A DNA stretch of 64,000 nucleotides from Bimuria novae-zelandiae CBS 107.79. Lineage: Eukaryota > Ascomycota > Dothideomycetes > Pleosporales > Didymosphaeriaceae. The first letter of the stretch is position 1; each line of letters begins with the position of its first letter. Shown here piece by piece: positions 11,370 to 20,969 of the stretch. The notes under the pieces are model-generated. The model was not told the origin of the DNA, did no database searches, and saw nothing but the letters and a program-made list of their open reading frames with translations. Location: the NCBI GenBank assembly GCA_010015655.1, contig ML976684.1, forward strand, positions 613,155 to 677,154, given 5' to 3'. Made by a program: the position numbers and the translations under genes.

Positions 11370-11820
11370 TGTTGAGATCTGAACAATCGCAACAAAGAAC
11401 AACCAACGGTGAGCGCAGCGGGGTAACCCAAGGTGGGACTGCACTACCGAGGTCACGTGATCTACCATCCCGCCAAGAGGAACCATCCCGCCAAGGATAG
11501 GATGGCAACGACATCCCGAATGGTAACACCATCCTGCCCAAGGTCGGATGGTAGGAAACGGGGGATGGCAGAAATGACCATGTATATAACCTAGCACGAA
11601 TACCCTTATAGCATTCGTGTTCAACCTGTTTATCAATCTATCGTTTGGATCTGAATAAGCAACCTTGTTGATTTAATTGTGCTGTACACACCTTTAATAC
11701 TAACGCCCTAGTGACAAGCGCAAGCTATCACTACAACCCTCTCCTGTCCTACTATAGTATTCCTGCCCGAGAGCCAACCTTAGCCCCTTAGGGACCAGCT
11801 ACCCCTTTGGGACCTTAACA
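11370..11820 (+). repeat. 3' LTR of the chromovirus
   Basis: A 451-bp segment begins TGTTGA just after the polypurine tract and ends TTAACA, the inverted dinucleotide-type ends expected of an LTR. It contains a TATA-like ATGTATATAA near 11580 and is GC-normal, unlike the coding part of the element. No matching 5' LTR is recognisable upstream, so the element cannot be dated by LTR divergence. The CATCCCGCCAAG-type words near 11466-11500 occur twice. Confidence 0.75.
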
Positions 11821-11929
11821 CATTCCTAGATTAAGAAGGAGAGTGCGATTAATACTTATTAAAAGTAACTTAGTATATATTATAACTACGTTATAGGCTA
11901 TGCGATAGTAAATAAGGTCCTTAAAAACG

Positions 11930-13821
11930 TTTATAAAGTTTGTTAGCCCTTATAATTCTCTAATTAGTATTTAATGTCTAACCTAACGCAGTGGATACCA
12001 GAGCTCGAACTAGACAGGTTAAAGAAGGAAAAGCTGGCTATATATATTCAGGACCTCTTCGCCATCCTGCATGCGCTGTGGGTAGACGATAAAAAGCTAC
12101 TGCATAGCTTTATTTGCGTGCAGATTTTGGCCCTCCTCCTCTTAAGCGCAGCTACCGCTACACGGCTAGAAGCGCTTGTTAAGAGTGTAAGCAATAAAGG
12201 AAGTAAAAAAGTGCTTTACTTTAAAAATATATTACTTATAAAGGTTCCTAGCCTTATAGATTCTAATTAAAGCGTTTTTATAGCGAACGTGAACCTAGTG
12301 CACGTTAAGAATAAAGAGAGAGATAGAATATTATATATTATGCTATAATAATTATTATGCCTTGCTAACTTTATCTCTACCGTGTAGAGAAAAGTTTATA
12401 TTTTACCTTAAGAGATTACCTGCGTACTATATAGTGTCACATTTACTAGCTATTGGCTTTAGGCAGGATGCGTTCTACGATAGTTTTTCTACTATTTAGT
12501 AAATCTTTGATCTTAAAATACTAGCAGAACGCAAGGTTCTCCGCATTAGATAAAAGGAGGACTTACTAGACAAGCCTTTCTTTTATAACGTCTAAAGTAT
12601 AGTTAAGGGTAATTATGCCTTTTTACTAATAGCATTCCCTTACTAAAAGTATTAAGAAATCTTTATCCAGCTAGGGCGTGTTATAGGGTTTAAAAAAACA
12701 TTAAGTTTTACTAGCTTTAGCGAGCTTCTAGGGATAGGATTAATAGTAAGGAATTTTATAAGTAGCTTTATTTTATGTGCTAAAGCTAATAGACGTTGCT
12801 AAAGGCTCTTCCTACCACGAGTTAAAACTAAACTATAGGTTATAGTAGCAAGATATATAAAAGATATTATACGCTAACGCACATCGCACGCGACTTCTAA
12901 TTAATCTATTTTAGTATACTTTTGTAGGAAGACCTAATTTAGTCTATTATAAAAATAGGCTTATTATAAGATTAGCGTGCGCTAGTTAAATTTAATAATA
13001 AGTAATAAGAAGAGGTGCGCAACTACCTGCTACTAGTAAAACTTTATAAGAAAAGGGATATTTATAAGCATAAGCTATATAGCTAAGGCTTTTAGCTACT
13101 TATTTAGGCTTAAGGAACTTCGCTTTACGTAGATTATAAGTTAATTAACTATAGAATTAGTAGCACTACTAAAAAGTTATATAAAGAGTGCCTAAAAAAG
13201 GCGATCTAAAAGTTCCACAACTTAATTAATACTATTAAGATAAAGAAGTAGCTTAGTAGGAAGCCTATAATTAAAATTTTTACTTTACTAATACTAAAAT
13301 TTAAACTTTAAAAGCGTGCTACTATAGCTAATATACTCTTTAAGCCTTTTAAGAATAATTAAGCTCGCGTTTAATATATTTATAATCTAGCTTAACTATG
13401 CCGCCTCTAGGAAACTCCTCGCCTAAAGGCCCGTAAACGAAAGGTAGATTATGTAGAGGACTTAACGTTATCCTTAAAAGCAGATAACTCCTAAACTAAG
13501 CGGACAAGGCTAGAGATTAGGTTTAAGAGGGGTAAGCCCACCGCATTAAAAGGCGAAGGAGACACCAATGCTCTTTATTATCTATACCTAATGATCCACC
13601 CACACCCCGTATGTCTTCTTTGTATAGGTCGAGGCTCGTACGAATGGCGCATGCGCCCTATACTGCGAAAAGACGTACTTAAGAAGCACATTAAGGTACA
13701 TTTCAAGGACCCTCAGTATTAGGGTGAGTTTGAATGCCGTCACCCTTCCTGTTCTGGGAAGTTAGATGGAATGGGACATTTCATGAGGCATGCACTGGAT
13801 GTACACGGGGTGTGTCATTAA
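11930..13821 (+). pseudogene. DUF3435 (tyrosine-recombinase-like) gene, RIP-degraded
   Basis: The N-terminal open part (ATG 11974) reads DLFAILHALWVDD and AATATRLEALVKS; the Arg (codon 64) is where the first catalytic Arg of the tyrosine-recombinase fold sits in DUF3435 proteins. Further on, with Gln stops and frame changes, come LAERKVLRIR-KEDLLDKPFF, THIARDF-LIYFSILL-EDLIQSI, EEVRNYLLLVKLYKKRDIYKHKL, YKECLKKAI-KFHNLINTI and KRATIANILFKPFKNN, in the order typical of fungal DUF3435 proteins. The C-terminus carries two Cys/His pairs (CLLCIG and the CRHPSC..H..H segment) and ends at TAA 13819-13821. The catalytic H-x-x-R region is badly altered, so the gene is dead. DUF3435 includes the Starship captains, but most family members are not proven captains and no Starship boundary is visible here. 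The last about 300 bp are GC-normal. Confidence 0.8.
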
Positions 13822-13851
13822 TGCAGTGGTGGGGACGCAAGCTACTTAAGT

Positions 13852-15474
13852 TCAAGCCCTATATGGAGCGACACTCCCCCCTCCAAAGTCCGAATCATGG
13901 AGGAAACAATTAAAACCCGACGATAATGGACCATGAGCCGAATCCTGCTGATCATTGCACTCCCTGTCCACACTTCCATCTCTGATCGTGAGTGACTTCG
14001 ATCCTGAATTAGGTCCCTCTATTACCTGCATTTTATTACCCCTCGCGGACTCCGTGATACCGGTCAACGAATCAGGATACCTGGCGTGTGGCGGTATTTT
14101 CTCATTAATCTGCCTGAAAGCTTCCTTTCGAATTGCTTGCGTCATAACATTCAGAATATCTCTTTGGTGGTGCTCTCCAATTATAGCCATCTGAGTATCG
14201 AGGTCAGGTGGCCTCCAATTCAGATAGATCTTTTGATGTGAAGTCGGCTCCACAAAATGCCCAGGATGAGCTCGGAAATACAGTAGGCAGCAAAAGCAAG
14301 CTGGCTTGCTGCAGGCAACGAATGCATCACCATCGGCAAATCGCAGACTGCCCACGTGGAAGTGCTCCAGGACTTGGATCTCAGCGTGCACGCGGGGTTT
14401 CAAATCAGGGTCACGGTAGTTGTCTAAGAAGCGACGAGATAACTGATACTTCGCATCCATCTCTGCAAGGTTCGATTGGTACCTTTCAACGTCGGGATAT
14501 TGGGAAGGTAACATGCGGGAAACTACACTGTCCAAAGTCGTCTTTCCGTCTGCTGGAGGGATCGCTGATCGCATAGGAATAGGAACGCTTCGCACTTCGC
14601 AGCCGTGGAGGATATCGGATAATCGTGAAGCACAAGTAAGCAAATCATTGGCTACTCGGAAATGATGACCAAGTCGCCCGATGTAGTGCCTCGCCGAGGA
14701 AAAAGCATGGTGGATTGCGTCCTTGTTGCTTTTGTAGCTGGGCTCGGTACCCAGTCTCGCGAGAAGCTGCATGAAGTCTGATTTTCGCTCTTGATAGGAA
14801 AAGCGACACAGATCCTCGGGGTCCCTCTCATTGTTCCAGTTTTGTAGCCATTCACTGAGATCATGTGCTTCGTCTGATATCCTCTTCAGTAGTTGTTGGA
14901 GAATTGCTGGCGCAGTGGACTTACTGTCGTCATGGTCTTGGCTGCCAAGATGATCTAGACATCGTCGCAGCACTGGTTTGAGATGGTTTCTGTATGCCTT
15001 AATCCTTCGAGCCGCGAAGTCGATGCTTTTTGCCGCTAGATCTTCCACTTGTTCTGGTGAAATCACGGCCGCATCAATGGAGACCTGATGTATCTGGCTC
15101 AACAACAAAACTAGGAAGGGCACCGTTTTGGTTGTCTGGTTATTGTTCGAAGCTATCCAAAATATATGTCCCCGAGGCTTGAACTCCAGCCCGATGGCGG
15201 TTACGGTATCGCCGCCTTTGTCATAGTCGCATACATACGCCAAGCTGCAGAGGAGCTTTCGAATCAGGTATTTGTGTGGAAGGTTCGCGATTTTTGTCCC
15301 ATCGCACGTGATGTCTCGCATGTGCTCCCCTCTCGTTCGGCCAAGCGTATATAGTAGGACACCCAAATACAATCGTGGAGACCATAAACGGCTCTCATGT
15401 ATTGTAAGTACACGTATTCTTCGGACCTCTGTTGCTGAACCTTGGAAAATTAAACCAGTCCCAGCCAGCTGCAC
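13852..15474 (-). CDS. OTT_1508-like deaminase-fold protein
   Basis: A 540-codon open frame. Its C-terminal third holds the deaminase signature: RVHAEIQVLEHF (His363-Ala-Glu365), then GDAFVACSKPACFCC (Cys393 and Cys396), then SHQKIY and NWRPPD. This H-A-E plus C-x2-C zinc site with the SK..C..C context fits the fungal OTT_1508-like deaminases (nucleic-acid/nucleotide deaminase superfamily). The N-terminal 350 residues are mostly helical and charged, without a recognised domain. The frame opens with GTG, which is not a credible start in a fungus; an in-frame ATG at 15321 (codon 52) would give 489 aa, or a short 5' exon is missing. The gene runs tail-to-tail with the DUF3435 remnant, 30 bp apart, and is not RIP-mutated. 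Substrate unknown. Confidence 0.75.
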   Translation of the reverse strand: MQLAGTGLIFQGSATEVRRIRVLTIHESRLWSPRLYLGVLLYTLGRTRGEHMRDITCDGTKIANLPHKYLIRKLLCSLAYVCDYDKGGDTVTAIGLEFKPRGHIFWIASNNNQTTKTVPFLVLLLSQIHQVSIDAAVISPEQVEDLAAKSIDFAARRIKAYRNHLKPVLRRCLDHLGSQDHDDSKSTAPAILQQLLKRISDEAHDLSEWLQNWNNERDPEDLCRFSYQERKSDFMQLLARLGTEPSYKSNKDAIHHAFSSARHYIGRLGHHFRVANDLLTCASRLSDILHGCEVRSVPIPMRSAIPPADGKTTLDSVVSRMLPSQYPDVERYQSNLAEMDAKYQLSRRFLDNYRDPDLKPRVHAEIQVLEHFHVGSLRFADGDAFVACSKPACFCCLLYFRAHPGHFVEPTSHQKIYLNWRPPDLDTQMAIIGEHHQRDILNVMTQAIRKEAFRQINEKIPPHARYPDSLTGITESARGNKMQVIEGPNSGSKSLTIRDGSVDRECNDQQDSAHGPLSSGFNCFLHDSDFGGGSVAPYRA

Positions 15475-15739
15475 AAGGCACGTTCCCTAAGTCGAAGAAG
15501 CGCCCAACTCAACCACCCGATGTCAAAGCCGAGGAGGACACAGAAATTGAAATTTGATACAGTACGATACTAAGATCTACTCTTCATCATATCGCCACGA
15601 GCGTTGAACCGCTTCTCAGGTTAGCCAAGGCTGAAAAGGGTGTTCAACTACTACCTTGATCAGACGAAAATTGTGATCGCGCTAACCTGCCTAACAGTGA
15701 CATTCGGTTCAACCTATTGATTTGCAACAAAGCGATAGC

Positions 15740-16430
15740 CATCGACATCGTGCGTATCTACTTCAAGCGACAGATCTTTCTGCTTCCAGATCGGCGGTGG
15801 AAAGCTGTCCTCAGTGTCAAGGCCGGATGGACCATGCAAGCCGCATCATTGTATTTGGCGTCCCACATTGTATTTGGCGTCCCATAGATTTTGCCGAAGA
15901 GGTGCAGGATCCGGATCTCGGGCGATTGCGGACAACGATCGGGCACACCAGCATCGTTTCGTCGGGATCTCTAGGCTCAGTACGCACCTCTTCTACTGTT
16001 CCATCATCTGCCTCATCTTTCATTGGTGACTGTTGTCCGTTACTGGATACTTCTTGCGGCAGTAGACAGGTCGTTGCTTCGGCTTCGAACGAAATGGCTA
16101 CCGCCTCTTGTTCTGCGATCTCATCGGGGATATCCAACACCATCAGAGCGAATAGAGGACCCTCGTCCCCGGCATCGCCTATGCTCGAGACCTTGCTGTC
16201 ATCAGTCTTATATGAGGAAGATGCCTCATTATCGTTACGCGAATAGGGCGTGCGCGCTCCGGAAACACGTTTTCCCTGGTAACAACGTCAATGATGGAGA
16301 GATCACGGTCAACTACGTCACGCATGGGTGAATCAAGCATGGGAACAAGATCTGCTGAGGCTGGGGGGATCCAGTCACGCTGGTACGGACCATGATAACT
16401 TGACGGTCATGCGGTGGGCTACGTTGGAGA
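15740..16430 (-). pseudogene. Degenerate hypothetical protein gene
   Basis: Two overlapping minus-strand frames have protein-like character. One (about 16265-16425) reads HGPYQRDWIPPASADLVP then MLDSPMRDVVDRDLSIIDVV. The other (15817-16290) reads EGPLFALMVLDIPDEIAEQ then an acidic Ser/Glu/Pro-rich stretch and MLVCPIVVRNRPRSGS. Joining them needs a frame change near 16240-16260, either a small intron or an indel. Near the 3' end an exact 19-bp tandem duplication (15847-15865 and 15866-15884) shifts the frame again. I do not recognise the family. It may be a decayed gene upstream of the deaminase. Confidence 0.35.
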
Positions 16431-17924
16431 AGGCATAATACCACATTGGATATGATCAGCCCGGACTAGTCGGCACGAGCAATCCGGATATGTGATCAGC
16501 ACAAAATGACTGCACCTACTTTATACATTGTCTGTCGTGAAGTTTTTGATAGTGGTGTGAGTGATCACGAGACCATTCGAGTCCCTATGTAGCGTTTCGT
16601 ACGGTCCAACCTGTACTGGACTCAGTCTGGGGCTCCTAAATCGAGATGTTATCCTTCCTTCGCCTTGTCATCTTCAACGTGAGTGAAAGTACCAGACAGC
16701 CGGAAGGATGGTAGACGGGATCACCTCAACATTGAATCGCGATTGATTCATTGTGCCGATAAGACATCAAGGGAGACCTTGAACACATTTTAAGTACCTG
16801 TCACGGAGAGATTAACAGTTCCCCAGGTTCCACTGATGTAAGGATCACCATGGTCTTCCTCCACGTGGCTAAAGGCGATGTAGTGCTCGAACTTGAAATG
16901 TGAGCAGCGAAAATGTCTCTTTGTTCATTATATATTGACGCCCACATTAGATTCATATGATGTGCGTTGTACCGCAGGGTTGAGCAGCCACACAGACCAC
17001 ACCATTCCGGGGTGCGTGAGTCGGATACGTTCACTTCCCGTGGCACTTGCCGAGGCTTGGATTGAAGGCAAACATATCAGACTAGCCAAGGCAGTACAAG
17101 GCAATGAGAATGGAGCGGGCAGACCCTCTTCCTGAGCCTAATATTTACTGCAAGCGAGGTATACACATCTTGAGTGTACGCTGGGCAGAGCCCCTCTTGT
17201 TATATCCAGTACTGGCAGTCTTGAGCCAAATCGAACCCGACCAAATATGATAATATCTTATTCGATCATCTCGAAACATACTTGAGAAACAAATAGGCTC
17301 GTATACGTGCATTTGGGGCTGAGTAGAAGCCTTTTACATTTGAAGGTGTGATCGATTTGGGACGAGGACGGGTCGAAGGCTGCCCGGTTCCTGTAGGTTT
17401 TGCTGTCCTCATGATAATTTTAAAGATGATTAGTGGTAGTGGCTAATAGAAAAATCTTAGAGGATACGGAGCTAGAGTATACTACTCAGGGTGATCAAAT
17501 GTATTGTCACTGAGCAGGAGGAGCCTGCTCAGATGCTCGATCTTGGCCTGAGCTCTGGAACGCTCTAGCCTTAAGGGCAATCATCTCACGCAACAGGAAA
17601 TCATGTCTCCTTCTTGCCAATCACAAAGGGGCGATGGTGGAATAATCCGTTGAAAGCTTCTAGAATAGCATGTGATTCCTAGCAACCGGTTTTGGTGACA
17701 CCGGCGGGGAAAGGGGGAGACAAACCTCACATGACCTGTGGCACCCTCAAACAATACCATATAAGTCCGGTCTTTCGTACTCCCACCCACTTGACCCACT
17801 CAATCTCTGAAGATCCACCCAACCTCACTTCAGATCAGACACCCCAACTTCGAACTCCGTTAATTGTACGTACAGGGAGCGCCCTCTTCCTTAGCCACTA
17901 ACAGCAGAAACGCTCAACCTTGCA
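16431..17924. other. Intergenic region without supported genes
   Basis: Balanced composition, only short ORFs with poor protein character on both strands. The right-hand few hundred bases are the upstream region of the small secreted protein gene at 17925. No repeat or RNA gene was recognised. Confidence 0.4.
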
Positions 17925-18173
17925 ATGCGTTTCCACACCATCGCCGCAACCGCTATGGTTGCCCTAGCTGGTACCACCGCCGCAGGCCCTATCGGCTATG
18001 GCATCTGCCAGGCGGGCTGCTCAGCCGTCGTAGTCGCGTGTTACTCTGCCGCAGGCTTCACCTTCGGAACAGTCGCCGCCGCCGCCGCCCCTGCCGCAAT
18101 TGCTGCTTGCAATACAGCCTATGGCACGTGTCAGGCTGCTTGCGCAGCGGTGTTGCTGAGCCCGACATTATAA
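17925..18173 (+). CDS. Small secreted Cys-rich protein, fungal 'zygote-specific'-like family
   Basis: An 82-aa single-exon gene. Residues 1-20 form a signal peptide (hydrophobic core, small residues before GPIGYG). The mature part has six cysteines in two mirrored C-x3-C type groups: Cys28, 32, 39 and Cys62, 69, 73, separated by an Ala/Gly-rich hydrophobic stretch (FTFGTVAAAAAP). The pattern GPxGYGICQAGC..VVVACYSAAG..CNTAYGTCQAACA matches a small fungal family often annotated by similarity to Chlamydomonas zygote-specific proteins; the biochemical role is unknown. It is probably secreted, and the amphipathic Ala-rich core would suit a membrane- or wall-associated peptide. It stands alone, with no operon-like partner. 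Confidence 0.8.
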   Translation: MRFHTIAATAMVALAGTTAAGPIGYGICQAGCSAVVVACYSAAGFTFGTVAAAAAPAAIAACNTAYGTCQAACAAVLLSPTL

Positions 18174-18633
18174 GCGCCTGTTTGCCCATTAGTTGTTCGC
18201 TTCGAGATGCTGACAACCCTATCAGATCAAGCGCAGCGAGTTCTTGGTCGGATCGGCAGTCGAACCTGTAACGAAGGATGGTAACGATTGCGTGGATATG
18301 GCACCTCTTGGTCGTTGAGGCCGATTTCTCAGGGCATTATGGGGGCGTGAACGACGATATATCAGCGCATACGTCGAGCTGTGGAAGGCGTGGTAGCCGA
18401 TGTACGGTAGCTAGGATCGCCCGTGAATGGATAGTCCAATAACAAGCCTGCTCTGGGGAATGATCCCGTCGTGAATTTGCTTAGGCATTGTAAGGTGTAA
18501 CATCTTCTTCACCGTACAGTACCGGGACAAAGGTCTGAGTGTATTCGGCCTACGTATTGCTCAATGCTTACCCTGGTGTGACACTGTACACAGACCTTTG
18601 TCCTGGTACTATACCTTGATCGAGATGTTCATC
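18174..18633. other. Intergenic region, contains an inverted repeat
   Basis: Between the secreted protein gene (+) and the 3' end of the transcription factor gene (-). No coding signal. An inverted repeat at 18518-18610 is described separately. Confidence 0.5.
18518..18610. repeat. Imperfect inverted repeat, about 20-bp core arms
   Basis: AGTACCGGGACAAAGGTCTG (18518-18537) is mirrored by CAGACCTTTGTCCTGGTACT (18591-18610) with one mismatch, and similarity extends a few bases outward. The loop is 53 bp. It lies 24 bp beyond the transcription-factor stop codon, so it would fold in that gene's 3' UTR, or it is a tiny MITE. Confidence 0.6.
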
Positions 18634-20538
18634 TTACACTCTTAGCTTGTCCAAGCAACTGACCACAACCTTCCCAAGTTTCCAGTGTATGCGGCGTCCA
18701 AAAGCCTTCTTTGCCCACGCCAGGGCTGCTTCCCGATCTCCGTCTTGCACACCAACAACTTGCATGCAGCCTTTCGCACCGCCATCCAGGAGCTGCCATG
18801 CGATCATAAACGCTTTGTAAGCGTATAGTATTACCCATGGCGCTTCAGTATCTGGAACTAGCGTGGCATCCAGGTAGCGCAAGAACCAGTCGACGTGAGG
18901 CTGTATTGTGGAGGCAATTTTCGATTTGCACATAAGGTCGAATGACGGTGCCATAAAGGTCATTTGATGCAGCCCAGCGTCAAGACTGTTCGCAATAATT
19001 CCGCCCGTGTGCGATGGAGACCATGATTGCATGTCGATCATAGCGGTTTCCCATGTAGCCTCCCATAACGCGGCAGATGGTGACTGGGTGCCATTCGCTG
19101 TTTCCGGATGAGCATATGGGCCGAGGGCCTGGAGTGCGGTACGCAACGGTTCAATCCGGTCCATACTCAACATGCCAGTCATTGAGGACCAACCTGATAT
19201 CTCCCTCGCGCTGGAAAGTATGAAATGTGTAATATTAATGGTACCATATGGATCAAAGTCAGGGATAGCGTTCAGGCGGTCGCCAGATAGCAAGCGCCGC
19301 ACGGCGTCTGGATAAGGTACTGTAGAGCCCTGGGTTTTCTTGGATAGTTGCTTCACGGCCCACTCTGCAGAAGAAGACGCTGCGAAAAAGGCCTCGCGGC
19401 ATGGAAGATCGTGTTTGATCTCCAGATGAGAGAGGGATCGCGGTATCGATAAAATCTGATACCATAGCGTGTCAATCTGGTGAACTGCGAATAGAGTCCT
19501 CTTTGCCGACTCAGCACGTACGAAAGTGAGCCATAGGGACTCCAAATCCTCAGTCTCCGGAAGTGATGGGGAGGTGGGCTGCATCAAGCCAACGGCTCGA
19601 GCCAAGCATATCATCTTGGAATGTGTCTTCAAACCATATGCCGCGTCATTATCGGTAGAGTACATCAAGGCGAAAACTTCGAGTAGGAGATAAGCTTGCA
19701 CCAGCGTCACACCATGTAGGGATTCGTCCACATGTTCCTCTTCGGTGGCTATGAAAGCCCGAGATTGATGGAAACACCGTACAGACAAGCTGTGTCCTGA
19801 AGCTGTTTCCTCGCTGCAGCCGGGGTCTTCACCGTACTGGTATGCGAGTGCGAGTACACTCAGGACTAGCGCTTTCGAAGTTTGATGAGTATTAAAGGTC
19901 GGTCGATGTAAAAAGGGTAAGAAACCGGCCACGTGGTCGAAGAAGAGTTGGCAACCACGTGAAACCTGAGCGTCCGAGGGGTACCAGTCATCCTGTATAG
20001 AAGGGTGTTGATTTGTGAATAGGGTATCCGGACTCCATTGGTGGAAGTTGAAGTCAGCCAAGGAGGGTAGGAAAGCAGTTTCCGATGTGCTAGTTTCGGA
20101 GATGCTTCGCTCTAAATTTGAAGGCGATGGCAGGGATCCTGCGTCCATTTCCAGAGGAAGCCCTGAAACTCCTCCAGCTTGATCGTTGGCTTGCTGAACA
20201 AGAGAGTCATCGCATGTTTCTGAGGGTGACACGGTTGGTGAGTCGGCTCTTGCTCGCTTCCTGCTACTGCTGCTGCTGCTACTGGCAGCTGAGAGTTTCC
20301 GGCGGCGTTGCTCGTCTTCTTCCGGATGCTGCCGTTTCATGTGTCGGACGCGGAGGTCCGGACGCGAGAAAGTGGCGTTGCACAGACCGCATGAGAGCGA
20401 AGAGTCAGGAGAGCGTGCGTGAAGTGCAGCGTGGCGCTTTAGGTTCTCGTGGCGGGTAAAGCGGCTTTGGCATACGGGACACTGAAAGGGTTGAAATGTC
20501 GGAGGTTCAGAGGCGGTAGAGGAAACGGAGCAGGACAT
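18634..20538 (-). CDS. C2H2 zinc-finger transcription factor with fungal_trans domain
   Basis: The frame is open from 20583, but the first ATG is at 20538, giving 634 aa without introns. Two classical C2H2 fingers open the protein: Cys20/Cys23/His36/His40 and Cys50/Cys53/His66/His71, the arrangement of paired N-terminal fingers that bind GC-rich sites. A Ser-rich linker with a basic RKRAR patch (nuclear localisation) and an acidic Ser/Thr region follow. From about residue 175 (VSRGCQLFFDHVAGFLPFLHRPTF) to about 430 lies the fungal-specific transcription factor domain, with LARAVGLM and AESAKRTLFAVHQIDTL, as in cluster regulators. It is co-oriented with the downstream-numbered MFS gene and next to catabolic enzymes, so a pathway-specific regulator is the natural inference. 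The target genes are not known. Confidence 0.88.
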   Translation of the reverse strand: MSCSVSSTASEPPTFQPFQCPVCQSRFTRHENLKRHAALHARSPDSSLSCGLCNATFSRPDLRVRHMKRQHPEEDEQRRRKLSAASSSSSSSRKRARADSPTVSPSETCDDSLVQQANDQAGGVSGLPLEMDAGSLPSPSNLERSISETSTSETAFLPSLADFNFHQWSPDTLFTNQHPSIQDDWYPSDAQVSRGCQLFFDHVAGFLPFLHRPTFNTHQTSKALVLSVLALAYQYGEDPGCSEETASGHSLSVRCFHQSRAFIATEEEHVDESLHGVTLVQAYLLLEVFALMYSTDNDAAYGLKTHSKMICLARAVGLMQPTSPSLPETEDLESLWLTFVRAESAKRTLFAVHQIDTLWYQILSIPRSLSHLEIKHDLPCREAFFAASSSAEWAVKQLSKKTQGSTVPYPDAVRRLLSGDRLNAIPDFDPYGTINITHFILSSAREISGWSSMTGMLSMDRIEPLRTALQALGPYAHPETANGTQSPSAALWEATWETAMIDMQSWSPSHTGGIIANSLDAGLHQMTFMAPSFDLMCKSKIASTIQPHVDWFLRYLDATLVPDTEAPWVILYAYKAFMIAWQLLDGGAKGCMQVVGVQDGDREAALAWAKKAFGRRIHWKLGKVVVSCLDKLRV

Positions 20539-20969
20539 GGTGTGATGGTGGTTCGAGGTGCATGGTGCTGATGGAAGCAGCACTGAGGACCCCCGGAATC
20601 CGTTTTCCAGATTCCACGCTTATCTCGTGCCCTTACATACACGCTTATCGTTCCGCCAACGTTCATGCCGTCTTCCCCACATTTTACTCCCGCTAACCAC
20701 ATGCCTATCTCGGCCTGACTCGATACATCCCGCCTTGTGGCAGCATTTCATTACTTCCTTATTGGTTGCACTGATTATTTTCAGGTAATATTATTCGACA
20801 GGATGCGAGTTCAGAAGCGCACTAGCCACTTTAAAGTCGGGTGCTCTTGTCCGTCACGTGACTGAACATGTACTAAGCACTGCATCGGGCCTATGGACAA
20901 GGAAACACATCCGGATCTACCCTGCACGCACTGTGCCCGCATATTCCCAATGACATGAAATTGAATCGC
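20539..20969 (-). promoter_or_regulatory. Upstream region of the transcription factor / 3' flank of MFS gene
   Basis: 430 bp between the transporter stop and the regulator start, both on the minus strand. It must contain the regulator's promoter. No copy of the cluster palindrome (GGAGGAGCTCCTCC) is present here. Composition is pyrimidine-rich near 20600-20760. Confidence 0.4.

Noticed and set aside
16801..17135. Overlapping 80-codon ORFs on both strands
   Set aside because: No codon bias, family resemblance or exon structure.
11820..18200. A complete Starship element
   Set aside because: Only a dead DUF3435 gene is seen; no terminal repeats, target duplication or full cargo set can be shown.
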